DNA from: Eonycteris spelaea | Lineage: Eukaryota; Chordata; Mammalia; Chiroptera; Pteropodidae | Assembly: GCA_003508835.1 (NCBI GenBank) | Contig: PUFA01000003.1 | Span: 20,221,501-20,285,500 of the forward strand | DNA length: 64,000 nucleotides | Reading direction: 5' to 3' | Shown here: piece by piece, positions 1-13,284 of the stretch | Position numbering within the stretch: the first letter of the stretch is position 1 | How the letters are laid out: the number at the start of each line of letters is the position of its first letter | The notes under the pieces: model-generated | Databases searched by the model: none | What the model was told of the DNA's origin: nothing | Seen by the model: the letters and a program-made list of their open reading frames with translations, nothing else | Made by a program: the position numbers and the translations under genes

Positions 1-2519
<2,519 letters not shown>

Positions 2520-3269
2520 CTAAATGCAGTAACAGACACAAAAAAGGCAGAGTTATGAAACATTTAGCTTGTATTCAATTCTTGTCTTGTTGGCTAGGAT
2601 CACTATCCTGAGCAGATCATAAGTGGCGAAGATAAATAACATGTTTTAAAGAAAGGCAAACTGAAGAAAATACCTGTGTTGCCGTGAGAAACCAGCCCAG
2701 GTGGAAATTTTGCTGCTAACATGATCCCAGTGTATCCAGGTAAATGACCGAATGATATGAGAAATTCAGGAAGGACAATGACTAGATTAATAAAGCATTC
2801 TACTGCTTCTCAATGAAAAGATACTTACCGAGTCTTTAATTCTAGTTGCAAGAGAAGTACTGTTCCTTCTCCCATCCAGGAAACTTTTGGTTTGCCCCAT
2901 TTCATGCTGGTCTTCCCATCAACAAACACACTTTTTTTTTGGATTACTTTGCAATAAACTACCCTCAAGGTGTACCTAAATTTTTTACAACCTAACTGCA
3001 AGCTACTCTAGGGCATTATTTTACTTTGACCTAAAGTATAATAGGAGCTTGAGGTGTGTGGGTGTGTGTGTGTGTAATCAGGGAGTATGACTACACGTCT
3101 TAAATTCAAATCTCAAATGCAAGGTATTATCTCTGCACTCAATAGCACTTGGGCTATGTAAATTTATTGACAGGATGTATTTATAACTTTGATTATGTGT
3201 ACAAACATGTACAAACAATTAATAAAAAAGATGGCGGTGGTGTTTTTAAACATTTAAACAGGAGGAACT

Positions 3270-3625
3270 TGGCTGCTACTTACCATGTTTTATCTGAATA
3301 ACAAACAGATTCACAGACCTAGATAATAGACTAGTGGTTACTGGGGGGAGGGGGGTCGGGAGGAAGGGGAAGGTAGATGAGGTAAAAAGGATCAAATATG
3401 TGGTGATAGAAAGAAAGAAATCTAACTGTGGGTGGTGAACACTCAATGCAATATACGTGTGTGTGTGTGTTTGTGTGTGTGCACCTTATTGTTGAATTGT
3501 ACACCTGAAATTTACTGGATTTTGTTAACTAATGTTGCCACAATAAAATTTTCTTTAAAAAAAGAAACATTGAAAAGAAAGCATATTTGGGAGAAATAAA
3601 AATAAATTATGTTGAAAGAAAAAAA
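3270..3625 (+). mobile_element. L1 3'UTR fragment with G-rich tract and A-rich tail
   Basis: Has the L1 3'UTR phrases 'agactagtggttactgggg' and 'ttgtacacctgaaattta', followed by an A-rich tail and an AATAAA. The G-rich polypurine block at about 3342-3377 is typical of L1 3'UTRs. A short GT run sits at about 3459-3481. Confidence 0.75.
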
Positions 3626-3684
3626 AAAAAGAATCATGAGAGTTTGTAAAAACAGTTTCCCAAATGTGACTTATGTTCAGGAAC

Positions 3685-3772
3685 CCTGGGTGGGGCTCAG
3701 GAACCTGAATTTTTAAAAATTCCGAAGTAGTTCTGATACAGGTGGCTCATGGCTCATTTAAGAATAACTACT
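3685..3772. mobile_element. Possible hAT (MER5-like) fragment
   Basis: Resembles the middle and end of a MER5-type element (ctgaatttttaaaaattcc, then agttctgatacaggtggc). Too eroded for certainty. Confidence 0.35.
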
Positions 3773-4024
3773 CTATACGAGCCTTTCACAAAATTCTATG
3801 GACATAGCCTTAATTTACTAAGATAACAGACAATTTTTAAGAGAATATAAATGTAAATGTCCACTCCCATCCCACACTTAGCAAAACTGCACTACCAGAT
3901 CTTAAGGTATATTATTAAAGCCAGCAATTAAGTACTATGGTAATAGGGCTAAAATAGACACAGATAAATAAAATGTAATAGCAAGTACATATGGGAAATT
4001 TCTTCATGATAACATTGAAATTGC

Positions 4025-4930
4025 AAATAAATGGTTAAAAGGAATTTTCCAAATAACAGTGGTAGATAAACCAGCAGCCATTTATAAAAAATACTGGGCC
4101 AGTGTTCTATTCTCACTCCTCATACCAAAATAAATTTTAGATAAAACAAATGTGAAAATTAAAACCAGAATGAAAAACAAAAGCATTAAAAAAAATGTGG
4201 GCAAATATCTGTAAAAGTTTTGGAAGAAATTAGTTTTAAAGGACAAAGCAAAAGCGAGAATAATGTTGGAAGATATTAATCTGACTATAATACAGAACAT
4301 TAAAACCATCATAAAACATAGCATATGCAGAGTAAAACTGGAGGAGGAGACAGTAATTCTATAGTACATGACAGACATAATAATCTTAATATCCTAAAAG
4401 TTTTAAGAAATCAAAGAAAAATCTACACCTCGACAAAAAATTGTACATAGGCTACAAGTCACAAAATAAGAACTACAAATGAAAAACTATTCGACTTGAC
4501 CATTAAACAAAACAATGCAAACGAGGGTTATTAGCACTAATATCCATCAGATAAGCAAAGGTATTAAAACTGACAAGACCCTAACTAGGAAGGGTGTGTG
4601 CAAACAGGACCACTGCTGTTAGTTCAGACTGATTCACCCTTTCTGGAGGGCAGCTGGCAACACCGAGTCGGAACTTTTGTGGATATGCTCTTCGTTGGCC
4701 GCAGGAGACAATCTTATAAACTAGCAAAGATATTGACTCGCTGAAGCTATAAATATCAAAGTAAAACAGGACACAGGCCTATATTTACAGTCAGGCACCT
4801 ACCCACAGCGTTCTGCTGAATCTAAGAAAAAGTGTGTTACAGAATGAACTATAAGATTCCACTTATTTAAAACTGTATATCAAGGTCTGTCTGGAGTAAC
4901 AGCCGCAGAAAACAGCAATGGTCATCTATG
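4025..4930 (+). mobile_element. HAL1/L1 ORF2 relic
   Basis: Reads like degraded ORF2 of HAL1/L1, with landmarks near 4190 (aaaatgtgggcaaatatctg), 4570-4660 (gacaagaccc... then accctttctggagggcagct) and 4850-4890. No intact frame. The two ends are uncertain by about 50 nt. Confidence 0.7.
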
Positions 4931-6079
4931 TTAGCGAGGTTTTCAACTCTGTCAGTTTCCTGTTGTTGGTTTTTCTTTTTTATGTATTAATCAAGGCTCT
5001 TTTCTTTCTGTGAAATTTCTTTTAGTTGTATCAAACTTACTCCATAGGGGAGGTAGGAAACGACTATCATGAACAACATGATGCAGACAAAATTTCCAAA
5101 AGGTGGGAAACAAGGGGAAATGGGTGCTGAAAGCTGATTTTTATTTCATCTTATTCAAGAGCAGATAACCCCTGCACCTCCTGCTGAGTTAGTGATATCG
5201 CTGGGGCTCTAACCAGACCTCCCTCCCTGAGGCATGCAGAAGTCCGTCCGATGGAGAAGTCCCTTTCCCGCAGGAGCACATCCGCTCTGCACCTCCTCCG
5301 TGGCTGTCCACCCCGCCGCAGTAAGCAACGCCGGGAACAGCCAATTGCAAGACTGCAGCACCCACCTAGCTGACCCGCGGTTTTCAGATTGGAAAGCTGG
5401 GATCTGAGCCCAGTGACTTTACACACTGAAGCAGAAATGCTGGCATTCATCTTTTCTTAGATGAATCTCCCCCACAAAAGGCTCTCCCAAAAGCATGCAG
5501 AGGAAAACGCATATGCAATTTTGTGAAAACACGGTCCACAAATAAGCTACTGGTATTGGTTACAGGAAAATTGATAAAGAGGAAAAATGTCCAGAGCAGC
5601 AGAAAAGAGGCAGAGCTGCCAACTCAGCATTCAAAGCTACAGATTCCTTGGTGTGCCTGTATCCAGAGGGAAGGAGAGAATGAAAGACTTGATTATTTTT
5701 TTCCCCTTTAACAGGACTTTGATTCTAACACTGCTGCTAACATCAAAAACATTTACGGCTAACATGGTTTTATTTTGAAATCTAAGCTTTTATGATGTGA
5801 TCGGGGACCATGGACTTTCTGGCACAGAAGACATCACTACACAAGAACTGGGCCTTTGGAGGTGAAAAAAAGGTTGACTCTTAACACTCATCACAAAATT
5901 AATGATCAGTCACCTACCTAGAATAGACCTTGGAGACCCCTGGAGACCAGGAACGGATGGGGATCTCCAACTGGCCCCCAACTAGCACACAGGACTACAC
6001 AGCCCTTGAGAACGTAAAGGGAGGGCAGGGCTGGGGGCAGCTCTGCACCTGCACGCTCCAAGCCAACAGCACGTGTGGC

Positions 6080-6244
6080 GACTTAAAGTCATTACAATTA
6101 AATGCAATTAAAACCTCAGTTTCTCAGTCACATTAGCCACATTTCAAAAGCCCAGCAGCCACATGTGGCTGGTGACTACCACCCTGGACAATACAGAGAG
6201 ACCACCACTCCACTGAAGCACAATGTTCTACTAGACAGTGCTGG
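6080..6244 (-). mobile_element. Non-autonomous DNA element (hAT-like MITE)
   Basis: Contains the widespread mammalian repeat phrases 'ttagccacatttcaaaagc', 'agccacatgtggctggtgac' and, at the end, 'tctactagacagtgctgg'. I recognise the repeat but am not sure of its family name; strand is given by the end that resembles a hAT TIR. Confidence 0.6.
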
Positions 6245-6610
6245 GTCTACATTGCCCTAAACGCTGTGGGACGCGGTTCAATGATATTTAGTAGGTGCGT
6301 AAAAAAGATTAGTTGAGTGGAAAGTCTAGTTTATTCATGGTCTCTCCTTCCCCTCAATTTGTGTCCATGTTACAAGGTACTGCAGCAAGAAAACAAAGAT
6401 CTTTGAATGACAACTCCTGACACAGAGATTTGAAGCTGACAGTAATCATATACGGTAGGTGAAGAAAGCTAACTTCCTTCTCCTACTCTACTCACAGCGT
6501 CTTCTGATTTGGAGAGAAGTCAAGTCAGTAAAAATATGGTTACCAGCTAGCAAGGGGACCCTGAGGAGCTTCGTGTATCATACTCCGCTGGAAATGGCAC
6601 CCAACTCAAG

Positions 6611-6789
6611 CAGTGGCTCTCAACTTTTCCTGTTCCTTGGAATTTCATGGGGAGCTTTATAAAAAGACACACTACTGCGTCCCATCCCCAGATTCAGATT
6701 TACATGGTCTGGCTGCTACTTCAGCTTTATGATATTTTTTAAGAACTCACCAGAGCGTTCTAATGTGTAGCCAAAGGTGAGACCCACTG
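6611..6789 (+). mobile_element. hAT-Charlie MITE, nearly full length
   Basis: Begins with the hAT-type terminal inverted repeat cagtggctctcaact and ends with the matching gtgagacccactg. The interior (ggaatttcatggggagcttt, gttctaatgtgtagcc) resembles the MER5/MER20-size Charlie MITEs. Confidence 0.65.
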
Positions 6790-6984
6790 AACTCAACTGG
6801 GATGAGGCCCTGAGCCCATCACTTCCTTAGACTGCAGGATGAGAGGACTGGTCTCCCACTGTATTAAAAGCTTGTTTTACATTATGTCCTAAACAAGTTT
6901 TTTAAAAGCACCAATATTTATTGAATAAAAGTTCTTCTGTGTCTTGCTCTGTAAAAGTTCTGTTTTCAAGTTTAGCACCATCTT

Positions 6985-7095
6985 CTCCAGTCCTCCAAAA
7001 TATGTCTCTTAAAAAGAACCTTCTTATTCTTACCTTCCTACTACTTAGCACAAGCCTAAACTCAGAGTAGGTACTTAATTACTTGAAAAATAAAA
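6985..7095 (+). mobile_element. Possible L2 3' end
   Basis: Weak match to the L2 tail (cttagcacaagcctaaactc, agtaggtacttaatta). Could be chance. Confidence 0.35.
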
Positions 7096-7109
7096 TACTC
7101 TAAACTTCT

Positions 7110-7460
7110 TAGTTAGGAAGGATCAGTTAGGTTATGCGAAAGTAAAAAATGAACCCTGAAACCTCAATGGCTTAATACCACAAAGGTTTCTCTCTCATTC
7201 ACGCTAGGTGCCCAAGGCTGGTTAATAAGGAAGCTTTGCTCCACTCGGACGTCAACACATGGCCTTCACGTTCACCAGGCAGGGGGAGGGTGAGGCTGAC
7301 AAACTCCCATCAGCTCTCCTCTGCTTCTCTCTGGAAGTGGTATCCATCAATTCTACCGAGAGCTTTGCGGACAAAAGTCATCATGGGGGTCTCACCTAAA
7401 TGCAGGGGGATGAGGACGGTGGTGGAGTGTTTAGATGCCATTTCTGCCATGATAAGTGTT
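7110..7460 (+). mobile_element. Interspersed repeat, family not named
   Basis: Carries the familiar mammalian repeat phrase 'acctcaatggcttaatacca' then 'caaaggtttctctctcattc', followed by ggaagctttgctccact. I have seen this phrase in LTR or DNA-type repeats but cannot assign it to a family. Confidence 0.55.
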
Positions 7461-7633
7461 CCTGCTTTGGGAAGTCAGCAGAAACTCAGAGGGAAATGCC
7501 CAAGTGGGTTTCAAAACAAGTGTGGGGTTGGTGAGTAAAGAGAGAAGGTGCACTGAGGCAGAGTCAAGGAGCTCAGCATGTTTCCAATAGACTCCTAAAG
7601 ACGCTTGGCCTTGGACTTGTCATATTCTAAACC

Positions 7634-7635
<2 letters not shown>

Positions 7636-7671
<36 letters not shown>
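7636..7671. repeat. (GT)18 microsatellite
   Basis: Thirty-six bases of uninterrupted GT on the plus strand, just upstream of an L2 tail. Confidence 0.97.
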
Positions 7672-7674
<3 letters not shown>

Positions 7675-7676
7675 AT

Positions 7677-7800
7677 TCATTCTAAGTTAGACTGAAAGCT
7701 CCACAAAGGTCCGGATGTGCCATTTTCACTGCTGTATAACCAGACATCAGCATATAATTGCTCAATAATAATTGTTTTAATAATGGATAATGAATGAATG
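7677..7800 (+). mobile_element. L2 3' end
   Basis: Matches the L2 tail order: tagactgaaagctccacaaa, then ttcactgctgtataaccag, then the sequence ending gaatgaatgg. Confidence 0.6.
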
Positions 7801-8136
7801 GCGATGCAAACAATGAAAGGCAGAAAACGACCATAAATTAAAACATATGATTAAAAAGTTTGAATGAATAAAATTCAAACCCAATTTTGCTAATTGAATT
7901 AACAAAAAGTTTCAATAAACAAAACGACAGCCACATAAAATATGGAGTCAGAGTTAGAGTTAATATTTTGATTTCAATTTACTGCGGGGAACACGGCTTC
8001 CACATTCTGTTAGAATCGTGGACCCCCAGTTTAGCATGGAACTTGGTGTTTATCCAGATCATTTCCTCTATGGGCCTCAACGAGGCTTTCTGAGCCTTGG
8101 CACCCGAGGCAGGGAAGGAAGCTGCATTTATGAGGT

Positions 8137-8272
8137 GCTTACCAGCATCCCTGCCCTCTGCCCACCAGATACCAGTAGCAAACCTCCCTCCTCAGTCATG
8201 ACAAACCAGAATGTATCCAGACATTGCCCAATGTCTGGGGGGGCGGGGGGATGAGGGAGCAAAATGACTGCT
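8137..8272 (-). mobile_element. MER20 (hAT-Charlie)
   Basis: Reverse complement of MER20: accagcatccctgccctctg, ccaccagataccagtagc, then a tgacaaaccagaatgtatcc / agacattgcccaatgtctgg core. Confidence 0.75.
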
Positions 8273-8944
8273 CTGCCCATCTCCAAGCAGAAGCAGCCAG
8301 GCAAAATATGCTAACTGATAAGAAAAGATCATGACTACCGGAGGGGAACAGGTCGATGATATGAAGTAGACAGATGTCAATCTGGAGGTGGATGGTGGTG
8401 GTGGCGAGACAGGAATGAATCCTACCGATACTGTTTTTTATGCCTCTGACCTATACACTTTAAATGGTGACGAGGGCAAATAGAGGGCTTGATATGCCGA
8501 GACACGGGTGGAGCATGTTACTCCTTTTACAGCTCACGTATTCCCATCTTCCTCCCACTCATGAACACTAAGCCTGGGCCTTGCACACAGGGAGCGCGCA
8601 GCATCCAGGTGGCTGCTGGGCGGCAGTGGACGCAGAATTTCAACGTGAGACCATGGACATGGCGAGAGTGTTCCGTCCCCTGCCACTAGAGGGCGGAAGC
8701 CAAGCAGCCTGTATGGGAGGTGGGGGTAGGCGAGATGGCCTGCCAGGCAGAGTTCCACTCCGGGCAAAGAATGAGGAAGTTACATGTACCGCCAAGGTGT
8801 GCACACACTGAGAGGCTTGATCCAGTTTAAAAACACAGAACGGGGCTAAGGGTTCCCACAGCGAGACACCTTGTACTCAGCACAGCTGTGGGGAGAAGAA
8901 GAGAAGACACCCTGTCCTGCTCCCCCAGGAAGTTTGTCATTTTC

Positions 8945-9182
8945 TCATTGGCTTAAATATAAAACATCTTACATTGCGCTAAGTGACACAAGCCAGACAC
9001 AAAAGCACAAATATCGTATGATTCCCCTTCTATGAGTTACCTGGAACAATCAACCTCGGAGCCAGACGTTGAAGAGAGGGTACCAGGGAAAGGGGGAACG
9101 GGCAGGGAGAGCTGTTGTTCAATAGAGTTTTGAAATGAATTTTGGAGATGGGCGGTGGTGACGGCTGCACACCACGCCAGTA
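8945..9182 (+). mobile_element. L1 ORF2/3'UTR, left part (split by Tigger)
   Basis: L1 tail with acacaagccagacacaaaag, cgtatgattccccttctatg and ggagatgggcggtggtgacg, then broken at the TA target of the following DNA element. Continues at 9682. Confidence 0.8.
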
Positions 9183-9681
9183 CAGCGGCCCCCTTATCTG
9201 CAGAGGATGTGTTCCAGGACCCCCAGTGGGTTCCCGAAACCACAGACAGTACTGAACCCTATATATACTATGTTTTTTCCTGTATGTACATAAAAATGAT
9301 ACAGTTTAATTTGTAAATTAGACACACTACGAGATTACTAACATATCACAGAACTATTATAACGAGATACTGCACTAAAAGTTACCTGACCGTGGTCTCT
9401 CCCTCGCTCGCTCACTTGGATAACAGATCTGAGGACTGAGATGGTGACTCAGTGACGAACAGGCCAGGAGCGCGTACAGCATGGATACGCCGGGCAAAAG
9501 GGATGATTCACGTCCCCAGCGGGATGGAGCAGGATGGTGCGAGATTGCATCACGCTACGCGCGGCAGCATGCAATTTGAAACTTAATTTCTGGAATTTTC
9601 CATTTAACATTCTCGGATCACTGTGGACTGTAGGTAACTAAAACCCCGGAAAATGAAGCCGCCGGTAAGGGGGTACTACTG
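9183..9681 (+). mobile_element. Tigger-family (TcMar) non-autonomous element
   Basis: Terminal inverted repeats are visible: left cagcggcccccttatctgc, right end complementary cagtagtacccccttacc. The interior has ggttcccgaaaccacagaca and ccctatatatactatg, typical of Tigger-derived MITEs. The left flank is TA (9181-9182); the right flank has mutated to TG. No transposase frame remains. It interrupts an L1. Confidence 0.85.
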
Positions 9682-9790
9682 TGCTTGAGGCCACTGAACC
9701 GTGTGCTTACAAGTGGTTAGCACGGTCCATTTTATGTTTTATCTTTTACCACCATAAAAGCAAGTAAAAAAGCAAGCGGCAGGGGAAAGA
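9682..9790 (+). mobile_element. L1 3'UTR, right part (after Tigger)
   Basis: Continues the L1 broken at 9182: gccactgaaccgtgtgctta, then cattttatgttttatctttt accaccataaaa. Confidence 0.75.
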
Positions 9791-10679
9791 AACGTTTTGG
9801 AGGGACACTGAGGTGTGGGGCCACCTTGAACAGAGTGCGCGGGCAGTAAGGCAGACGTCCGGAGTTAGGGACTTTATTGCCCTAGAAGGGAACTCATTCA
9901 TTGTCATCCTTTTTGCTGCTGCGGTTAAGCCGATATTCTTGGACTTCAGAGGGAGGAGTGGGTAGGGTGGGGAAAGGGGCTGCTGGGTAGATTTTCTGGC
10001 CAGACTGGTATATCAAGGAAGGTTTCAGCTCCAGAGGGGACTCTCTTCAAGCGTGAGGTCAGGCCATGTAACTCCTGTGCTCCTGCCTCTCTGGTCCACA
10101 GCTCACCTGGGTGGCTCCTAAGGACAGCTCAGAGCCAGCAACGGACAAAGCCCAGCAACCAGGAGCAAGCTGGACACCCAGAAATTCCGAGCCCATTTCT
10201 TCTGAGAGCTGCTCATCTCTGCCCCAGGTGTCCCTTCTGATTACGTACTGACCGGCCACTTGGGAAGGAGGGAAGGGTCATGGGCAGCTGCCAGGATCAG
10301 ACACACAGGGCAGGATTTTCAGCAGGGGAAGCAAGCATCTGCTCTGCGTTAGCAACACAGACCATTCCTCACTACCTCCCTACGATGCTGTAAAAACACC
10401 CGCCCACTTAAAAGATCAACTGCAATGAAATCTGGTGGAGAAGACACACCATTCAAGTGGGTGAACTAATTTCATTTTGTTTCGGGCGTGGGGTGGGAAG
10501 TTATTCAACATGGTAAACATGACTGCATCTGCCGGGAATTTTGTTTCTCACTTCAACACTGAGAGGAGGCTGCAGAGTCAGCCTGCCAGGAAGGGGAAGG
10601 TGAGGCCAGCGCGTCTTGGTGTAAAAACATTTAACAAATTCACTGTTCCAGTTTTACCACGCGGTATGCTCAAGTTGAT

Positions 10680-10697
10680 AAAAAAAAAAAAAAAAAA
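10680..10697. repeat. Poly(A) run
   Basis: Eighteen A residues on the plus strand. No recognisable retroposon body precedes it. Confidence 0.9.
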
Positions 10698-11099
10698 ACA
10701 GGAGTTAGTCAGGGAAGGATGGTCAACCTTGGTACTAACCAATGAGTTAATCACCGACCACAGGAGGCGGGATGAGAGCCAAGCATACGGCAAGGCCCAT
10801 TTCTCAAGCAGGTCATTAACTATCCAGAAAGACAAAGCCAAAATGCTTGACAGAGGAAAAACAGACAGTAAGTGATCCAAGGCTAAACGAGGTGGTACAA
10901 ACGTCCAGTGCCGCTGCAGTCCAGGCCCACAATCTCTCCAGCCTTCCCTCCACACGATGCCTGCTCCGCGGCCCCTCCGACTGCAACCCATCCCGAGGCC
11001 AATTCTTGACTTCTTCCTGCCACTGTTCAACAAAACCTGCTCCTCTCCCAGTCTCCCCACGGCACACCTCTCACGAAGGGCCTCTGGCTACGTGCCCGA

Positions 11100-11500
11100 C
11101 CCACCGCCGTCCGCTTTTCCACTGGCTCCCACCAGGTGCACTGGCCCGCTTTCCTCTCCCTTCCACACACCCACAGGGACACACCGAGGCCCCAGGGCCT
11201 TGGCGCACAACGCCCCCCCCCTCCCGCCCCGCTGGAATGCACTCTCTCAGCCCACGCACCCTGCGTCTCCGGTGGCTGGCTCCTGGCCACCTCCCTCTCC
11301 GCGTCAATGCCCTCACCTCAGCAGGTTTCCTCGTTTCTGTCCCTCCCACGCCCCGCACCCTGGCTTCCGTGACCACTGCAGCCTTGCCATGCTGTGCTCG
11401 CGTTCCCTGCTGCCTCCAGCACTGAGCTGCACCCCTAAAAGGCAGGGCCGCGAGCCTCACCTGCACAACCCCTGACCCAGCACAGAGCAAGCATTCCAAC
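11100..11500 (+). mobile_element. L2 3' portion, GC-rich copy
   Basis: Order of landmarks fits L2: ccccagggccttggcgcaca, cgctggaatgcactctctc, ctcacctcagcaggtttcc, then a short tail (aaaaggcagggccgcgagcc, acagagcaagcattc). Unusually CpG-rich for an L2. The long overlapping open frames here are a by-product of the GC content. Confidence 0.6.
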
Positions 11501-11669
11501 ATCTGTGAACGCACAGATCACAGGGAAAGGTGGTCACAAAAGCCCATGAGAAAGAGAAACTGAATCAGACCGAGGAAGACTAGGGTTTCATAGTTATCAC
11601 CTTGTCTTCTGCCTGGTAAAACCTCCCGAAAGTCAGCTAATGAAAAAGGGTTCTCAGTGCAGCAGCTAA

Positions 11670-11830
11670 CACACTGCGTGCCGATGTGCCAGGCTCTACG
11701 CATCCTCAAAAGCGTCCTAGGCAAATGATCACCCCCATGTCACAGATAAAGTAACGGGCACAGAAAGACCGCTAACTTGCACAAGGGCACGAAGCTGGCA
11801 GTGGCTGAGCCGGGATCCCAACCGACAGAT
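11670..11830 (-). mobile_element. MIR
   Basis: Inverted MIR: gatgtgccaggctctacgc, catgtcacagataaagtaac, cttgcacaagggcacgaagc, gctgagccgggatcccaacc. Confidence 0.72.
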
Positions 11831-12193
11831 GGGTCCGCAGTGATACCCCCCACCACGGTCCATTCGCTGTCCCCTGCCCAGCTCCCCTCCCTCACCTCCC
11901 GCTACTGCTTCAACCCCAGGGTGGGGACAGTGGGGTTCACTCATCCACTGAGCAGGTTCTGGGCTCAGGCATTCGTGATCGCACAGCTGCTAACACCAGC
12001 GGGCACTTAAGCGACAGCCACGGAGCCGTGTTATGGTGTAGCACGCTCAGATAACATTACCGTCAAGAGCAACAAAGACGATGCCAGGGGCTCAGAGGCT
12101 CCAACCTGCGGGAACAACTCGAGCCCACAGTGTACCATCCGGTCCGGCTGAGCAGACCCCAGCGCTGCCACCGCACCCCCCACCTGCACTTAC

Positions 12194-12303
12194 AGTTTCA
12201 TCTTCCAGTCTGAGCTGGAGGCTCTTGTCCCCTCCTTGTAGTCCTTGGTTAATTCAGCCGAGCGCCACACTTCGTCAGGGTCAGGGATCCAGACCCTTGT
12301 GTA
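12194..12303 (-). CDS. MYO5B: MYO5B exon 2, with a 1-nt deletion in a G run
   Basis: Second exon of myosin-Vb, coding about human residues 10-46 of the SH3-like N-terminal subdomain that precedes the motor core. The minus strand starts TAC ACA AGG (YTR) and reads [18 protein letters not shown], then TKDYKE. The expected [13 protein letters not shown] follows only after adding one base. The run expected as five G (GAG GGG GAC) has four, seen as CCCC at plus 12229-12232. The exon is therefore 110 nt rather than the 111 nt that phase-0 boundaries on both sides require. Downstream of the gap the family reading ([12 protein letters not shown]) resumes perfectly in the +1 frame, so the rest of the exon is uneroded. 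The acceptor is tgatttttcag and the donor is consensus gtaagt (plus 12188-12193). This does not look like a pseudogene: splice sites, introns and the neighbouring exon are intact. A homopolymer sequencing or assembly error is the likeliest cause; a real frameshift allele is possible. Confidence 0.95.
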
Positions 12304-12931
12304 CTGAAAAATCAAAACGGAAGAAACTCAGATACAAAAGGAAGCTTTGGGGTTTCTAAATGTGTGTTGCTATCTGTGGCGGGGGGCGGGGGAGCCTCAA
12401 GAGAACTTCTGAAGCCATCTGGACACATTGTGCTCCCTTCTCATTTCAAGACACAAGGTGATTGAATACCATGACGACAGATTAACACCTCACAGGGTTG
12501 GTAACAGAGGGCACCCTCTGGATCCTGAGAGACTATCGCAGATCAACGAAATGAGAATTCTCCCAGGAGGCTGCTGAGCCTGCATTTGGTTACACCTGGA
12601 GTTTTACACCATCATCTCCAAGGATGGTATAAACAGTGACGTCAGAGGGAGTGTCTAACGTGCTGCAAACAACAAAACATGTGTAAAATGCAACAAAATG
12701 GCATGAAAAATCTTCAAAGCTTGGGAATCTCTGCTCTGATAGTCTGCATGCAGGGACAGAGCTATTTTCCTGCAGAAGTGAAAGCGCGTGGTCACAGTCA
12801 AACGTGCACGTGTGCATTCCTTGTCAGCAACCTGCCCTAGCAGCTCCAGATTTGCGAGGTCATTCAGCTGGCCAAATCCTAGCAGCAGACAACCCAGCCC
12901 TGGGTAAAAGGCAACGCACTGTCAAGGTAAC

Positions 12932-13030
12932 TCAGGGGTCCTCCCTCTGAGTGTACATTAGACTCACCCAGGAGAGCTTTGAAAATCCAAGTCTGGGCTC
13001 CACTTCAGACCAGCTCGGTCAGAACATGAA
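12932..13030 (+). mobile_element. hAT-Charlie MITE fragment
   Basis: Resembles the left half of a MER5/MER20-size element: caggggtcctccctctgagt, acattagactcacccagga, gagctttgaaaatcc. Confidence 0.5.
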
Positions 13031-13231
13031 GTGACACAAAAGTCCCCAAGGTGAGTGTCACGTGCAACCAAGGAGACCCACGGATCTGAAGCACTGAAGA
13101 GCAATAGCTGAATCTGCTGGCTGTCACTCCTGGCATCACTTACATCTGTCAGACAAGTCTCTCAAGTTTTGTTTCATAGCTATGTGATTTCCAAGGGCCT
13201 GTTTGCTTTAGAAACTGTCTGTGAGCACATG

Positions 13232-13234
<3 letters not shown>

Positions 13235-13282
<48 letters not shown>
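13235..13282. repeat. (AC)24 microsatellite
   Basis: Forty-eight bases of uninterrupted AC on the plus strand, about 930 bp from MYO5B exon 2, in intron 1. Open frames through it encode only His-Thr or Cys-Val repeats. Confidence 0.97.

Positions 13283-13284
<2 letters not shown>

Larger units (their letters stand above)
2520..12193 (-). other. MYO5B: MYO5B intron 2 (complete, about 9.7 kb)
   Basis: The interval between exon 3 and exon 2 is a complete phase-0 intron bounded by gtaagt and a T-rich tract with tag. About half is recognisable old repeats, listed separately. Stretches in which I recognise nothing: 2521-3050, 3780-4020, 4940-6080 (including a mildly CpG-enriched patch near 5200-5400), 6250-6600, 7800-8130, 8280-8940, 9795-11090 apart from an A run at 10680-10697, and 11835-12190. 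None shows an exon-like frame flanked by plausible splice sites. Confidence 0.85.

Noticed and set aside
5151..5450. 99-residue minus-strand frame in a mildly CpG-rich stretch
   Set aside because: Intronic. The residue pattern is unlike any family I know, and no consensus splice sites flank it. More likely a chance frame.
10578..11514. Several overlapping frames of 130-190 residues on both strands
   Set aside because: GC-rich intron and L2-derived sequence. Overlapping frames on both strands with no domain, low complexity and no splice context are expected by chance.
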